From Chitinophagaceae bacterium (GTDB lineage Bacteria > Bacteroidota > Bacteroidia > Chitinophagales > Chitinophagaceae): DNA of 27,794 nt. A model generated the notes under the pieces. The model was not told the DNA's origin. It saw only the letters and a program-made list of their open reading frames with translations, and did not search any database. Both the position numbers and the translations under genes were made by a program. The stretch spans positions 1-27,794 of the forward strand of contig JAEUVI010000341.1 in NCBI GenBank assembly GCA_016787105.1, written 5' to 3'. This document shows positions 8,122 to 16,627 of the stretch, in pieces (positions within the stretch are counted from its first letter, which is position 1; the number at the start of each line of letters is the position of its first letter).

Positions 8122-9616
8122 TGTAGTGATAATAGGTAGTGGTATGGGCGGCCTGGTAAGCGCCAGCCTGCTGAGCATGGAAGGCAAGCGTGTATGCGTA
8201 CTTGAAAAGAATAAACAATTTGGTGGTTGCCTGCAAACATTTGTTCGGGATAAAGTCATTTTCGATTCAGGGGTCCATTATATCGGCGGATTAGATAAAG
8301 GACAAAACCTTTACCAGTTATTCCGGTATATGGGTATCATGGATAAACTGAAACTGGAAAAACTGGACGAAGACGCATTTGATAAAATAATAACAGATGA
8401 TGATGCGAATGAGTACGCTTTCGCACAGGGCTATGAAAATTTTATCGCAAAATTATCTGTCTCATTTCCGGATGAGGAAAAGGCAATCAGGGAATACTGT
8501 GAAACGATAAGATATGTGTGCAGCAAGTTTCCGCTTTACAATCTAACATTAAATGGAAAGCTGGAAGAGAAAGTAAGTGTGATGGATATTGGGGCTAAAG
8601 AATTTATTGAATCAGTTACACAAAATGAAAAATTAAGAGAAGTGCTTGCCGGTAATAACCAGTTGTATGTCGGTTACCCGGGTACACCTTTCTATATTCA
8701 TGCGCTTATTATCAACAGTTATATTGAGAGCGCATATAAGTGTATAAACGGAGGGTCGCAAATTGCTAAACTACTCGTAGAAAATATCCGTAAACATGGC
8801 GGTGAAATTTTGAGGAATGAGGAAGTTGTAAAAATAGAAACAAAAGACGGCGAGGCGATATATGCGGAAACAAAAAAAGGGAAACGCATTTATGGAAAAT
8901 ATTTTATTTCAAATATTCACCCGTCGCAGACCCTGGAATTGGTAGAATCGCCAATGATAAGAAATGCGTATCGCAACCGTTTGAAATCGATGAAGAATAC
9001 CGTTTCTTCTTTTTGTGTGTATATAGTGTTTAAAGAAAAATCATTCCCATATATCAACAACAATTATTATTATTTTAAAACTGGTCATGTATGGTCAATG
9101 ACGGATTATACACAGGAAAACTGGCCGCTGGGTTATGCCTTATTTTTTACACATTCAACAAAAGATAGTGGATTCGCAGACACAGTTACTATTTTCTGTT
9201 ATATGAATTATGAAGAGATGAAGCCATGGGAAGATACGTTCAACACAGTGGCTGAATCCACAGAAAGAGGCAGGGATTATGAAGAATTTAAAAAGCAAAA
9301 AGCAGAGCACCTCATAAACGTGGTGGAGAAGCGTTTTCCAGGTTTGCGCGATAGTATAAAATCGTATTATACCACCTCGCCGCTCTCTTACCGTGATTAT
9401 ATTGGTACGGAAGATGGTTCATTGTATGGAGTAACACGGGATCATAAGGATTATGTAAAAACATTTATCAGCTCCCGGACTAAATTGCCAAACCTGTTTC
9501 TGACCGGTCAGAACCTGAACGTGCATGGCATATTGGGAACAGCGATTTCCGGGTTGCTTACCTGTGTCGTATTATTGAATGACGATAAAATAGTAGAGAA
9601 GATAAGAAATGCTTAA
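8108..9616 (+). CDS. FAD-dependent oxidoreductase, phytoene desaturase (CrtI)-like
   Basis: A 502-residue protein with an N-terminal Rossmann FAD site: DVVIIGSGMGGLVSASLL, G10-S-G-M-G-G15, then LEKNKQFGGCLQTF. The C-terminal NLFLTGQNLNVHGILGTAISG is the usual second FAD contact of the CrtI/retinol saturase group. The length is normal for that family. The reaction cannot be read from sequence: candidates are a saturase or desaturase acting on the polyene chain or on the resorcinol alkyl chains. The ATG overlaps the end of the transporter fusion by 14 bases and its own stop overlaps the next gene by 8, so translation is probably coupled. Homologues are, from memory, regular members of flexirubin-type clusters. 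Confidence 0.85.
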   Translation: MQQYDVVIIGSGMGGLVSASLLSMEGKRVCVLEKNKQFGGCLQTFVRDKVIFDSGVHYIGGLDKGQNLYQLFRYMGIMDKLKLEKLDEDAFDKIITDDDANEYAFAQGYENFIAKLSVSFPDEEKAIREYCETIRYVCSKFPLYNLTLNGKLEEKVSVMDIGAKEFIESVTQNEKLREVLAGNNQLYVGYPGTPFYIHALIINSYIESAYKCINGGSQIAKLLVENIRKHGGEILRNEEVVKIETKDGEAIYAETKKGKRIYGKYFISNIHPSQTLELVESPMIRNAYRNRLKSMKNTVSSFCVYIVFKEKSFPYINNNYYYFKTGHVWSMTDYTQENWPLGYALFFTHSTKDSGFADTVTIFCYMNYEEMKPWEDTFNTVAESTERGRDYEEFKKQKAEHLINVVEKRFPGLRDSIKSYYTTSPLSYRDYIGTEDGSLYGVTRDHKDYVKTFISSRTKLPNLFLTGQNLNVHGILGTAISGLLTCVVLLNDDKIVEKIRNA

Positions 9617-11279
9617 GCGGAATAGATTTCTCAGGTGGATGTTATATGTGACAGGATTTTTTATCCTGTTGCTTGGCATCTTGTTTTTATATCTTGTTAT
9701 TGTCTCAAAGGTTGAGCCTCCCCAAATTGCAGATACTTCAAGTTTGCAGTGGCAGCGATCATCTCCGGATAGTGGATTGTATACAATAAAAAACAACTGG
9801 TTTCGGAAAAGTAATTCTGGGCTTTTTGAAATGTATGTGGAAGGGGCACCGTTTGAAAGGGGAGTGGTGAATGGAAAATTGTCAAAAGAACTGGTGGTAT
9901 CGCAGGAAGATTATTTCAGCGAACAGATAAATAAAATGGTGCCATCCAAATCTTACCTGCATTTTCTGAAATATTTTGTTGGCTGGTTTAACCGCAATCT
10001 CGATAAAAACGTAACAGAAGAATATAAGGATGAAATATATGGAGTGTCTAATTCAGCGTCTGATAATTATGGATATATCGGTACAAAATACCAGCGGATA
10101 TTAAATTATCATTCGGCGCACGACATTGGGCATGCTTTGCAAAACCTGGCGTTGGTAGGCTGTACTTCTTTTGGTACATGGGGTGCAGCGTCGCAGGATA
10201 GTACAATGATTATCGGCCGCAATTTTGATTTTTATGTTGGTGATAATTTTGCAAAGAACAAAATTGTATTGTTTGAAAAGCCATCGCAGGGATATAAATT
10301 CATGAGTGTAACCTGGGGCGGGTTTATTGGCGTGGTATCGGGTATGAATGAAAAAGGTCTGACAGTTACGATTAATGCGGCAAAGAGCAGCATACCTTCC
10401 GGTTCAGCTACGCCGGTTTCTTTGGTAGCAAGAGAGATTTTGCAGTATGCAAAAAACATAAGTGAAGCAGTAGCCATTGCCGGTAAAAGAAAAATGTTTG
10501 TGTCTGAATCATTTCTTATTGGTTCCGCAGAGGATAAGAAAGCCGTAATCATCGAAAAAACTCCTGATTCGCTGGATGTATACGATCCGCAGAAAGATTT
10601 TATCGTGTGTGCCAATCATTTTCAAAGCAGGAAACTGGGTAACTCAGCACCCAATGAAATACAAATGAAAGAAAGCGCTTCGCCATACAGGTATGAGCGA
10701 TTGATGGAACTGATGAATAAAAACGAAAAAAACACTGTACAAAAAACCATTGACATTCTTCGGGATCGGAAAGGATTGAACGGTGCGGATATTGGTATGG
10801 GAAATGAAAAAGCATTGAACCAGTTAATAGCACATCATTCAATAGTTTTCGAACCTCAGCAATTAATTGTATGGGTTTCCACGCAACCCTGGCAATTGGG
10901 GGAATATGTCGCTTATGATTTAAAAAAGATATTTGCTTTGAATGGTATGCAGCAGAATAAAGAAGTATATGATAGTGCCTTGACTATTCCGGCAGATACG
11001 TTTTTGCAAACAAAGCAGTTCTCCGATTTTACCAAATACAGAATGTTGAAGCAACGTGTATTGGATGGCCTGTCTGTAGAACCAGATAGCATTATTACTG
11101 CTAACCCCAACCTGTACAATGCCTGGGTACTCGCCGGTGATTATTCATTTAAATTAAAAGATTATAACAGGGCGTTGATTTACTATAATATGGCTTTGCG
11201 TAAAGAAATAGCAACGATACCGGAGAAAAATCATATTCTTGACCAGGTAAAAAAAATAAAAGAAAAAATCAACAAATGA
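9609..11279 (+). CDS. Membrane-anchored C45-type Ntn hydrolase/acyltransferase with C-terminal TPR
   Basis: A 556-residue protein. One uncleaved-looking helix (about 8-33, LRWMLYVTGFFILLLGILFL) anchors it with the body in the periplasm. The central domain resembles acyl-CoA:6-aminopenicillanate acyltransferase (peptidase C45) and choloylglycine hydrolases: C185 in VGCTSFGTWG would be the nucleophile exposed after self-cleavage, followed by IIGRNFDFYVGDN and SVTWGGFIGVVSGMNEKGL. Near residues 498-533 a helix pair (NAWVLAGDYSFKLKDYNRAL) looks like a single TPR unit. These enzymes make or break amide and ester bonds to acyl groups, so one inference is that it joins the APE acid to the resorcinol. 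It overlaps both neighbouring genes by a few bases. Confidence 0.8.
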   Translation: MLKRNRFLRWMLYVTGFFILLLGILFLYLVIVSKVEPPQIADTSSLQWQRSSPDSGLYTIKNNWFRKSNSGLFEMYVEGAPFERGVVNGKLSKELVVSQEDYFSEQINKMVPSKSYLHFLKYFVGWFNRNLDKNVTEEYKDEIYGVSNSASDNYGYIGTKYQRILNYHSAHDIGHALQNLALVGCTSFGTWGAASQDSTMIIGRNFDFYVGDNFAKNKIVLFEKPSQGYKFMSVTWGGFIGVVSGMNEKGLTVTINAAKSSIPSGSATPVSLVAREILQYAKNISEAVAIAGKRKMFVSESFLIGSAEDKKAVIIEKTPDSLDVYDPQKDFIVCANHFQSRKLGNSAPNEIQMKESASPYRYERLMELMNKNEKNTVQKTIDILRDRKGLNGADIGMGNEKALNQLIAHHSIVFEPQQLIVWVSTQPWQLGEYVAYDLKKIFALNGMQQNKEVYDSALTIPADTFLQTKQFSDFTKYRMLKQRVLDGLSVEPDSIITANPNLYNAWVLAGDYSFKLKDYNRALIYYNMALRKEIATIPEKNHILDQVKKIKEKINK

Positions 11280-11668
11280 TTTTTGGGACAGGTATTGATA
11301 TGATCGAAACAGAAAGAGTGGAAGCAAAGATTTCCAAAGAATCCGGGTTTCGGGAACTGGTTTTTTCAAAAAATGAAATAAACTATTGCGAAGCAAGAGC
11401 GAATAAGTTTGAACATTATGCGGCGCGGTTTGCAGCAAAGGAAGCATTTTTTAAAGCATTGGGAAGTGGCTGGAAAAACGGAACAGCGTTTAATGAAATA
11501 GAAATAACGAATGATGAAACAGGAAAACCGGAAATTGTTTTGTTGGGCGAAACGGCAAAAACAATAGCAGCCCTGTCAATTGGTAAAATTTCAGTTTCTT
11601 TATCACATCTGAAAAGTATTGCGGCGGCAATCGTGATAATCCAGGCCTCATCCCAACCTTCTCCTTAA
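11276..11668 (+). CDS. acpS: Holo-ACP synthase (4'-phosphopantetheinyl transferase)
   Basis: A 130-residue AcpS-type protein that transfers 4'-phosphopantetheine from CoA to the serine of an acyl carrier protein. The two metal-binding motifs are clear: GTGIDMIE with D8, and FAAKEAFFKALGSG with E56. Length is normal for AcpS. The ATG overlaps the preceding stop by 4 bases. It most likely activates the cluster's two ACPs. The last residues (about QASSQPSP) and the stop codon are written by a dispersed palindromic repeat; the stop lies in the centre of the 20-base palindrome. The native C-terminus was therefore probably altered when the repeat arrived, outside the catalytic part. Confidence 0.93.
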   Translation: MIFGTGIDMIETERVEAKISKESGFRELVFSKNEINYCEARANKFEHYAARFAAKEAFFKALGSGWKNGTAFNEIEITNDETGKPEIVLLGETAKTIAALSIGKISVSLSHLKSIAAAIVIIQASSQPSP

Positions 11669-11699
11669 GGAGAAGGCCACCGGCACACAGCCCCTGCTT
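11644..11699 (-). repeat. Palindromic dispersed repeat, copy 1 (minus orientation)
   Basis: Contains the perfect 20-base palindrome CCTTCTCCTTAAGGAGAAGG at 11657-11676. Read on the minus strand, its flank (GGGGCTGTGT, then GGTGGCC before the hairpin and GGGATGAGGCC after it) lines up with the repeats at 23011-23063 and 26516-26568. It overlaps the 3' end of acpS. Confidence 0.75.
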
Positions 11700-11709
11700 T
11701 TTCGGAGAT

Positions 11710-11730
11710 ACCGATAGCTATCCGGTTTTT
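11710..11730 (+). terminator. Weak candidate terminator after acpS
   Basis: ACCGATAGCTATCCGGT is self-complementary apart from one bulged C and is followed by TTTTT. It lies between the repeat at the acpS end and the start of the AMP-ligase gene. The stem has almost no loop, so function is uncertain. Confidence 0.35.
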
Positions 11731-11799
11731 CGAAAACGTTGAATAAAAAACTAAAGTTGATTTGGTAGCGATAATGTTGATTAATGATTTATAGTACCG

Positions 11800-11830
11800 C
11801 TCCTTCTTCTTTGTAGAAGGAGGTGGAGGC
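11800..11830 (+). repeat. Hairpin repeat with AAGGAGG arm upstream of the AMP-ligase gene
   Basis: CTCCTTCT (11800-11807) pairs with AGAAGGAG (11815-11822) around a 7-base loop and is followed by GTGGAGGC. The 3' arm contains AAGGAGG at 11817-11823, a perfect anti-16S match, but 25 bases before the ATG at 11849. It may be the far end of an element that begins with the repeat at 11644-11699. Confidence 0.55.
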
Positions 11831-11848
11831 TATATAAAATGAACAAGC

Positions 11849-13159
11849 ATGAACAATCAGCCACAAGCTGCTTTTTTACCAATAAAGGAAATAGAAAACC
11901 TGCAACAAAAAAAACTGCAGGAGTTGTTAGTTTATCTGAATGATAATTCGCCTTTCTATAAAGATTTGTTTGCAAAACATGCAATAAAAATCAGTTCGAT
12001 AAAAACGATTGCTGACTTACAAAATATTCCACCAACGGAAAAAGAGCACCTGCAGCAGAATAATGAACGTTTTCTTTGCGTGCCGAAAGGTAAAATCATC
12101 GAGTATACTTCTACATCAGGAACATTGGGAAGCCCGGTTACTATCGCTCTTACTGAAAATGATTTGCAAAGACTGGCAATTAATGAATACACATCCTTCA
12201 CCTGCGCAGGAGGAAAACCGGATGATATCTATCAACTGATGCTAACGTTGGATCGTCAGTTCATGGCTGGCATGGCTTATTATTCAGGCATACGGAAATT
12301 AGGGGCGGGATTGATTCGTGTAGGCCCGGGAGTGCCTTCATTGCAATGGGAAACTATTGCACGATTGAAACCAACGGCAATTGTAGCAGTGCCATCATTT
12401 ATACTAAAACTGATTGCATACGCAAAAGAAAACGGGATCGACATAAATAATTCTTCTGTTAAAAAGGCAATCTGTATTGGCGAAAATATCCGCAATGCTG
12501 ATTTCTCCCTGAATGTACTTGGCCGGAAAATAACTGGTACATGGGATATTCAGTTGTATTCTACTTATGCATCTACCGAGATGCAGACTGCATTTACAGA
12601 ATGCAAAGAAGGAAAAGGAGGGCATCATAATCCTGAACTGGTAATTGTGGAGCTGTTGGATGAAAATAATCAAACAGTACAGCCAGGACAAGCCGGTGAA
12701 GTGACAATTACCACGTTAGGGGTGGAGGGAATGCCATTGCTCAGATATAAAACCGGAGATATCTGTATCGCTGATATTGCTTCCTGTACATGTGGCCGTA
12801 ATAGTCTCCGCCTTTCACCTGTTATTGGCAGAAAGAAGCAGATGATTAAGTTCAAAGGCACTACGCTTTTTGCACCAGCGCTTTTTGATTTGCTGAATGG
12901 TATGGCCGATGTGCGGGACTATGTTGTAGAAATCAGCTCCAATGAAATAGGCACTGATGAAGTGTTGCTGTACCTGTTACCAGGCGATTCAAGTGACGCT
13001 ACTGATCATAAAATCAGGGCCTACCTGCAGGCAAGCCTGAGAGTAACGCCCGGTATTAAATATATTGATGCGGAAACGATTCAAAAGATGCAGTTTCCGG
13101 AAAGCAGTAGAAAACCGCTGAAATTTATAGATAAACGGTCTGGCATAATAAAAACTTGA
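11849..13159 (+). CDS. PaaK-like AMP-dependent acyl ligase (starter activation)
   Basis: A 436-residue member of the phenylacetate-CoA ligase / F390 synthetase group of ANL enzymes. The phosphate loop is EYTSTSGTLGSPV (E85 onward). The A5-type motif is STYASTEMQ (about 238-246) and RYKTGDI at 299-305 carries the ribose-binding Asp304. The C-terminal subdomain has GRKKQMIKFKGTTLF. The family adenylates aromatic carboxylic acids; next to a tyrosine ammonia-lyase, the expected substrate is 4-coumarate or a modified form, loaded on the cluster ACP (or CoA) as the polyene starter. I used the ATG at 11849; an ATG at 11839 is in another frame and stops early. Confidence 0.87.
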   Translation: MNNQPQAAFLPIKEIENLQQKKLQELLVYLNDNSPFYKDLFAKHAIKISSIKTIADLQNIPPTEKEHLQQNNERFLCVPKGKIIEYTSTSGTLGSPVTIALTENDLQRLAINEYTSFTCAGGKPDDIYQLMLTLDRQFMAGMAYYSGIRKLGAGLIRVGPGVPSLQWETIARLKPTAIVAVPSFILKLIAYAKENGIDINNSSVKKAICIGENIRNADFSLNVLGRKITGTWDIQLYSTYASTEMQTAFTECKEGKGGHHNPELVIVELLDENNQTVQPGQAGEVTITTLGVEGMPLLRYKTGDICIADIASCTCGRNSLRLSPVIGRKKQMIKFKGTTLFAPALFDLLNGMADVRDYVVEISSNEIGTDEVLLYLLPGDSSDATDHKIRAYLQASLRVTPGIKYIDAETIQKMQFPESSRKPLKFIDKRSGIIKT

Positions 13160-13219
13160 TACCTTCCTGATATTTCATTTTTTTTGTGCCTTGTTTAATT
13201 CAAATAATCAATTATTTAC

Positions 13220-14767
13220 ATGGTTAAAGTAGGAGCAAGTAGGCTGACGTTGCAGGATTTTGATGAGATCATTAATAAAGGCGGAAAAGTGGAGCTTGCT
13301 GCTGCTGCTCTTGAAAAAGTAGATGCCAGTCACCAGTTTTTAAAGAACTTTTCCAGCCAGAAACTTATCTACGGAATTAATACGGGTTTTGGCCCGATGG
13401 CACAATACAAAGTCAGTGAGGAAAACGTACTCCAATTGCAATATAACCTCATTCGCAGCCATAGTTCCGGTAGCGGAAAGTTGATGCCAGCTCATCTTGC
13501 CAAAGCAGTGATGGTTGCAAGGCTTAGCAATTTAATACAAGGTTTCTCAGGTATACATACAGAGCTGGTAGAGTTGTTACGTGAAATGATCAATAAAAAT
13601 GTTTGTCCCTGCATATTTGAACATGGTGGTGTAGGCGCCAGTGGCGATTTGGTTCAGTTGGCACATCTTGGCCTCAACCTGATAGGGGAAGGGGAGGTAA
13701 TTTATGAAGATAAAGTGCAGCCAACAGCAGAAGTATTTAAACGACTTGGCATAAAGCCATTAAAGGTCCATATCCGCGAAGGCTTATCAGTTATCAATGG
13801 TACATCGGCGATGACGGGTGTTGGAATGTTGAACATTATCCAGGCTAAAAAATTATTACATTGGTCAATTACGCTTTCTGCCATGACCAACGAAATAATG
13901 GAGGCTTATGACGATCATTATTCGTACGAATTGAATATTGTAAAACATCATAAAGGACAGAACCAGGTCGCTTCTATTTTCCGCGATATACTTAAGGATA
14001 GTAAAATGATCCGCAGCCGTTCGGAGCATTTGTATAACCCTGATAACATCAAGCATGATGTATTTGAAGATAAAGTGCAGGAATACTATTCACTCCGTTG
14101 TGTAACGCAGGTACTGGGCCCGGTGTATGATACCATTTGCCAAACCGAAAAAATTGTAACAGACGAACTGAATTCGGTAAACGATAATCCTGTTGTGGAT
14201 GTAGCCAGTCACAATATTTTTCATGGAGGCAATTTTCATGGTGATTATGTTTCGCTGGAAATGGATAAATTGAAAATTGCGATTACTAAATTATCCATGC
14301 TTAGTGAGCGTCAGTTGAATTACCTGCTGAATGATAAGCTGAACCAGAAATTTCCGCCATTTGTAAACCTCGGCGTACTCGGTTTCAATTTTGGAATGCA
14401 GGGCATGCAGTTTACAGCTACATCTACGGTTGCGGAAAATCAAACCTTATCGTTTCCAATGTATGTACACAGCATTTCCAATAATAATGACAACCAGGAT
14501 ATCGTAAGCATGGGTTGCAACTCGGCATTGATGGCGAAACGGGTTATTGATAATTCATTTGAAGTACTGGCGATACAGGCGATGACGGTTCTGCAGGCCA
14601 TAGATTACCTGAAATGTGTGCCACGTCTTGCTACTTCAACTCTCTCGATTTATAAGGAGTTAAGGGCTGTTTTTCCAAAATTTGTAGAAGACCTGCCTAA
14701 GTATAAAGAACTGGAAATTGTAAAGAGTTATTTTGAAAATTCCGATCTTCCCGCAACACTTGGTTAA
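13220..14767 (+). CDS. Aromatic amino acid ammonia-lyase, probably tyrosine ammonia-lyase
   Basis: A 515-residue member of the HAL/PAL/TAL family, which uses a self-formed MIO cofactor. The MIO triad A140-S141-G142 lies in EHGGVGASGDLVQLAHL. The catalytic Tyr is Y51 in YGINTGFGPM. GFNFGMQGMQFTATSTVAEN is also typical. The segment NLIRSHSSGSGK and long stretches elsewhere closely resemble the Flavobacterium johnsoniae tyrosine ammonia-lyase as I remember it, which supports tyrosine rather than histidine as substrate. The product, 4-coumarate, would be the APE starter. A separate histidine-utilisation role is unlikely because no hut genes are present. Sixty bases separate it from the ligase; a TTG followed 20 bases later by TTTTTTTG (13179-13186) is a weak promoter candidate. 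Confidence 0.88.
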   Translation: MVKVGASRLTLQDFDEIINKGGKVELAAAALEKVDASHQFLKNFSSQKLIYGINTGFGPMAQYKVSEENVLQLQYNLIRSHSSGSGKLMPAHLAKAVMVARLSNLIQGFSGIHTELVELLREMINKNVCPCIFEHGGVGASGDLVQLAHLGLNLIGEGEVIYEDKVQPTAEVFKRLGIKPLKVHIREGLSVINGTSAMTGVGMLNIIQAKKLLHWSITLSAMTNEIMEAYDDHYSYELNIVKHHKGQNQVASIFRDILKDSKMIRSRSEHLYNPDNIKHDVFEDKVQEYYSLRCVTQVLGPVYDTICQTEKIVTDELNSVNDNPVVDVASHNIFHGGNFHGDYVSLEMDKLKIAITKLSMLSERQLNYLLNDKLNQKFPPFVNLGVLGFNFGMQGMQFTATSTVAENQTLSFPMYVHSISNNNDNQDIVSMGCNSALMAKRVIDNSFEVLAIQAMTVLQAIDYLKCVPRLATSTLSIYKELRAVFPKFVEDLPKYKELEIVKSYFENSDLPATLG

Positions 14768-14809
14768 AAGACGATACTGGTAATTTAATTTTATTAAAGC
14801 TTATCTCAT

Positions 14810-15640
14810 ATGTTTAACTATTTAAAGCAATCATTCCGTAGAAAAATCGCAAGGCGGGTAACTAAAGAATATCCTGCAAACATTGACAGGTTGGATTTGG
14901 GAGATGCAGGTAAAATTGATTTTGCGAGATGGGACAATCCTCTGGCCCCGCCGGTAGAGTTGACAGCGTCAACAGTTCAGTTTTTCAAGCAATTTATAAA
15001 AGAAGGAGATCTTGCGATTGATATCGGTGCAAATATTGGAGATACGACTGTGCCGATGGCGCTTTGTGCAGGAAGTTCAGGCCTTACATTGGGTTTCGAC
15101 CCCAACCCTTATGTTTTTAAGATTTTGCAAAAGAATGCTTCACTTAATCCTGGTAGAATAAACCTGGTTCCTGTTCCTAATGCTATTTCAGCGGATGGGG
15201 AGGAGTTTTATTTTATTTCATCCGAGGCTTCGTTTGCAAACGGAGGTATATCGCCTACAAAAGACAGCAAGCATGGAAAATTCGTTTTCCCCGAAAAGAT
15301 AAAAGGAGTGAACCTGAAAAACTTCCTTACACAAAACTATGGGCAATGGTTGAACAGATTTTCTCTCATCAAAGTTGATACAGAGGGCTACGATAAGGAA
15401 ATAATAAAATCTGCATCAGATCTGCTTTCGCAATACAAGCCGGTAATTATCGCTGAAAGTTTTGGTAAAGCAACGGATGAAGCGAAACTGGAGCTGTATG
15501 ATGTAATTGAAAGATTAGGATATAATATTTTCTATTTCGAAGACTTTAGGATAGAAGCGAAAGTAGAAAAGATGACAAGCCGGACAGACATGACCAAATG
15601 GAAAAACACAATCAATGTGTATGCTACGCCGAAGAAATAG
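14810..15640 (+). CDS. FkbM family SAM-dependent methyltransferase
   Basis: A 276-residue protein with the FkbM methyltransferase pattern. The SAM loop is LAIDIGANIGDTTVPMAL (D71-I-G-A-N-I-G77) and the later motif IKVDTEGYDKEIIKSA is characteristic of the family. The length is normal and there is no signal peptide or membrane segment, so it is cytoplasmic. FkbM-type enzymes usually O-methylate sugars or hydroxyl groups in natural products; here the substrate could be the aryl head group or a glycosyl decoration. It sits between the ammonia-lyase and the ketoreductase on the same strand with gaps of 42 and 54 bases, consistent with one transcript. Confidence 0.82.
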   Translation: MFNYLKQSFRRKIARRVTKEYPANIDRLDLGDAGKIDFARWDNPLAPPVELTASTVQFFKQFIKEGDLAIDIGANIGDTTVPMALCAGSSGLTLGFDPNPYVFKILQKNASLNPGRINLVPVPNAISADGEEFYFISSEASFANGGISPTKDSKHGKFVFPEKIKGVNLKNFLTQNYGQWLNRFSLIKVDTEGYDKEIIKSASDLLSQYKPVIIAESFGKATDEAKLELYDVIERLGYNIFYFEDFRIEAKVEKMTSRTDMTKWKNTINVYATPKK

Positions 15641-15694
15641 TTTTTATCACAGTAGCGATATTTTTTAAAAAATTCAACAATGAGAAATTAAGAC

Positions 15695-16423
15695 ATGAAA
15701 TGTGCATTGGTTACAGGAGGTTCAAGAGGTATTGGCAGGGCTATTTGTGTAAAGCTGGCGCAAATGGGTTATTATGTATTGGTGAATTATAAAGGCAACG
15801 AAACCGAAGCTTCGAACACATTGGCAATGGTGATGGAAGCAGGAAGCAATGGCGAAATAATGCAGTTTGATGTAGCCAATAAAGAACAGGTGCAGCAGGT
15901 ATTGAATGGTTGGATGGAGAAGAACCCGGATAAAGTGATAGAAGTATTGGTAAACAATGCAGGTATAAAGGAAGACGGGCTAATGATGTGGATGAAGGAT
16001 GAGCAATGGGATAGTGTGGTGCAGACAAGCCTTGGCGGTTTCTTCTATGTTACAAGAATTATTCTCAACAGTATGTTGCTGAAAAGATATGGCCGTATTA
16101 TCAATGTGGTTTCACTATCTGGTTTAAAGGGATTGGCAGGCCAAACGAATTATTCCGCTGCAAAAGGCGGTGTAATTGCTGCTACAAAAGCATTGGCCCA
16201 GGAAGTAGGTAAGAGAAACGTAACGGTAAATGCAGTAGCGCCTGGATTTATAAAAACAGATATGACTGCAGATATAGATGAAAAGCAGATGAAAGTTTTA
16301 ATACCGGCAAACCGATTTGGTACACCGGAAGAAGTAGCGCATGCTGTCGGTTTCCTCGCCACTCCGGAAGCTGCTTATATCACCGGGCAGGTTTTGTCTA
16401 TTAATGGAGGGTTGTATAGTTGA
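15695..16423 (+). CDS. fabG: 3-oxoacyl-ACP reductase (FabG-like SDR)
   Basis: A 242-residue classical short-chain dehydrogenase. The NADP-binding TGGSRGIG is at 7-14, NNAG at 87-90, catalytic S140, Y153 and K157 (YSAAK), and the PG motif (APGFIKTDM) follows; it ends INGGLYS as FabG proteins do. It should reduce the beta-keto group after each polyene elongation, the job done by ApeQ in APE systems. A housekeeping FabG is possible but the cluster position argues for a pigment-specific copy. No gene follows for about 205 bases. Confidence 0.88.
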   Translation: MKCALVTGGSRGIGRAICVKLAQMGYYVLVNYKGNETEASNTLAMVMEAGSNGEIMQFDVANKEQVQQVLNGWMEKNPDKVIEVLVNNAGIKEDGLMMWMKDEQWDSVVQTSLGGFFYVTRIILNSMLLKRYGRIINVVSLSGLKGLAGQTNYSAAKGGVIAATKALAQEVGKRNVTVNAVAPGFIKTDMTADIDEKQMKVLIPANRFGTPEEVAHAVGFLATPEAAYITGQVLSINGGLYS

Positions 16424-16627
16424 TAGTATGAGTGTTTTTTTTTAATAGTATTGCCTCACTTGCAAGAATTATAATACTTATAGGAGAATTTTCAACGAGG
16501 GAATATCTTCAATTACCCCTTCTTCCGCCACAAAATTATAAACAGCTTATTCCACATGTGAAAGCGATGTTTTAAATTGCCATTGACAATCATTTATTAA
16601 AATACATTCGCCTGAATTAAGCGTAAA
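16424..16627. other. Longest non-coding gap in the window, with one promoter-like site
   Basis: This 204-base AT-rich stretch has no intact gene. It contains a run of nine T (16435-16443). A short reading frame that would be open from 16428 to 16575 with one T fewer is described in the findings. There are also two small palindromes (CTTGCAAG, CACATGTG) and, at its right end, a promoter candidate for the following ketosynthase. No terminator hairpin was found after fabG. Confidence 0.6.
16583..16610 (+). promoter_or_regulatory. Candidate Bacteroidota promoter before the ketosynthase/ACP genes
   Basis: TTG at 16583-16585 (in TTGAC) and TACATTCG at 16603-16610 are separated by 17 bases. They resemble the -33 TTG and -7 TAnnTTTG elements with one mismatch in the latter. 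Transcription would start near 16617, about 11 bases before the ATG at 16628. It follows the largest gap in the cluster, so an internal promoter is plausible. Confidence 0.45.

Noticed and set aside
11839..11841. Earlier ATG for the AMP-ligase gene, closer to AAGGAGG
   Set aside because: It is out of frame with the ligase and stops after about 34 codons.
13220..14767. Histidine ammonia-lyase (HutH) for the MIO enzyme
   Set aside because: The RSH segment is HAL-like, but the overall sequence resembles Flavobacterium tyrosine ammonia-lyase and the ligase neighbour fits coumarate production; no hut genes are present.
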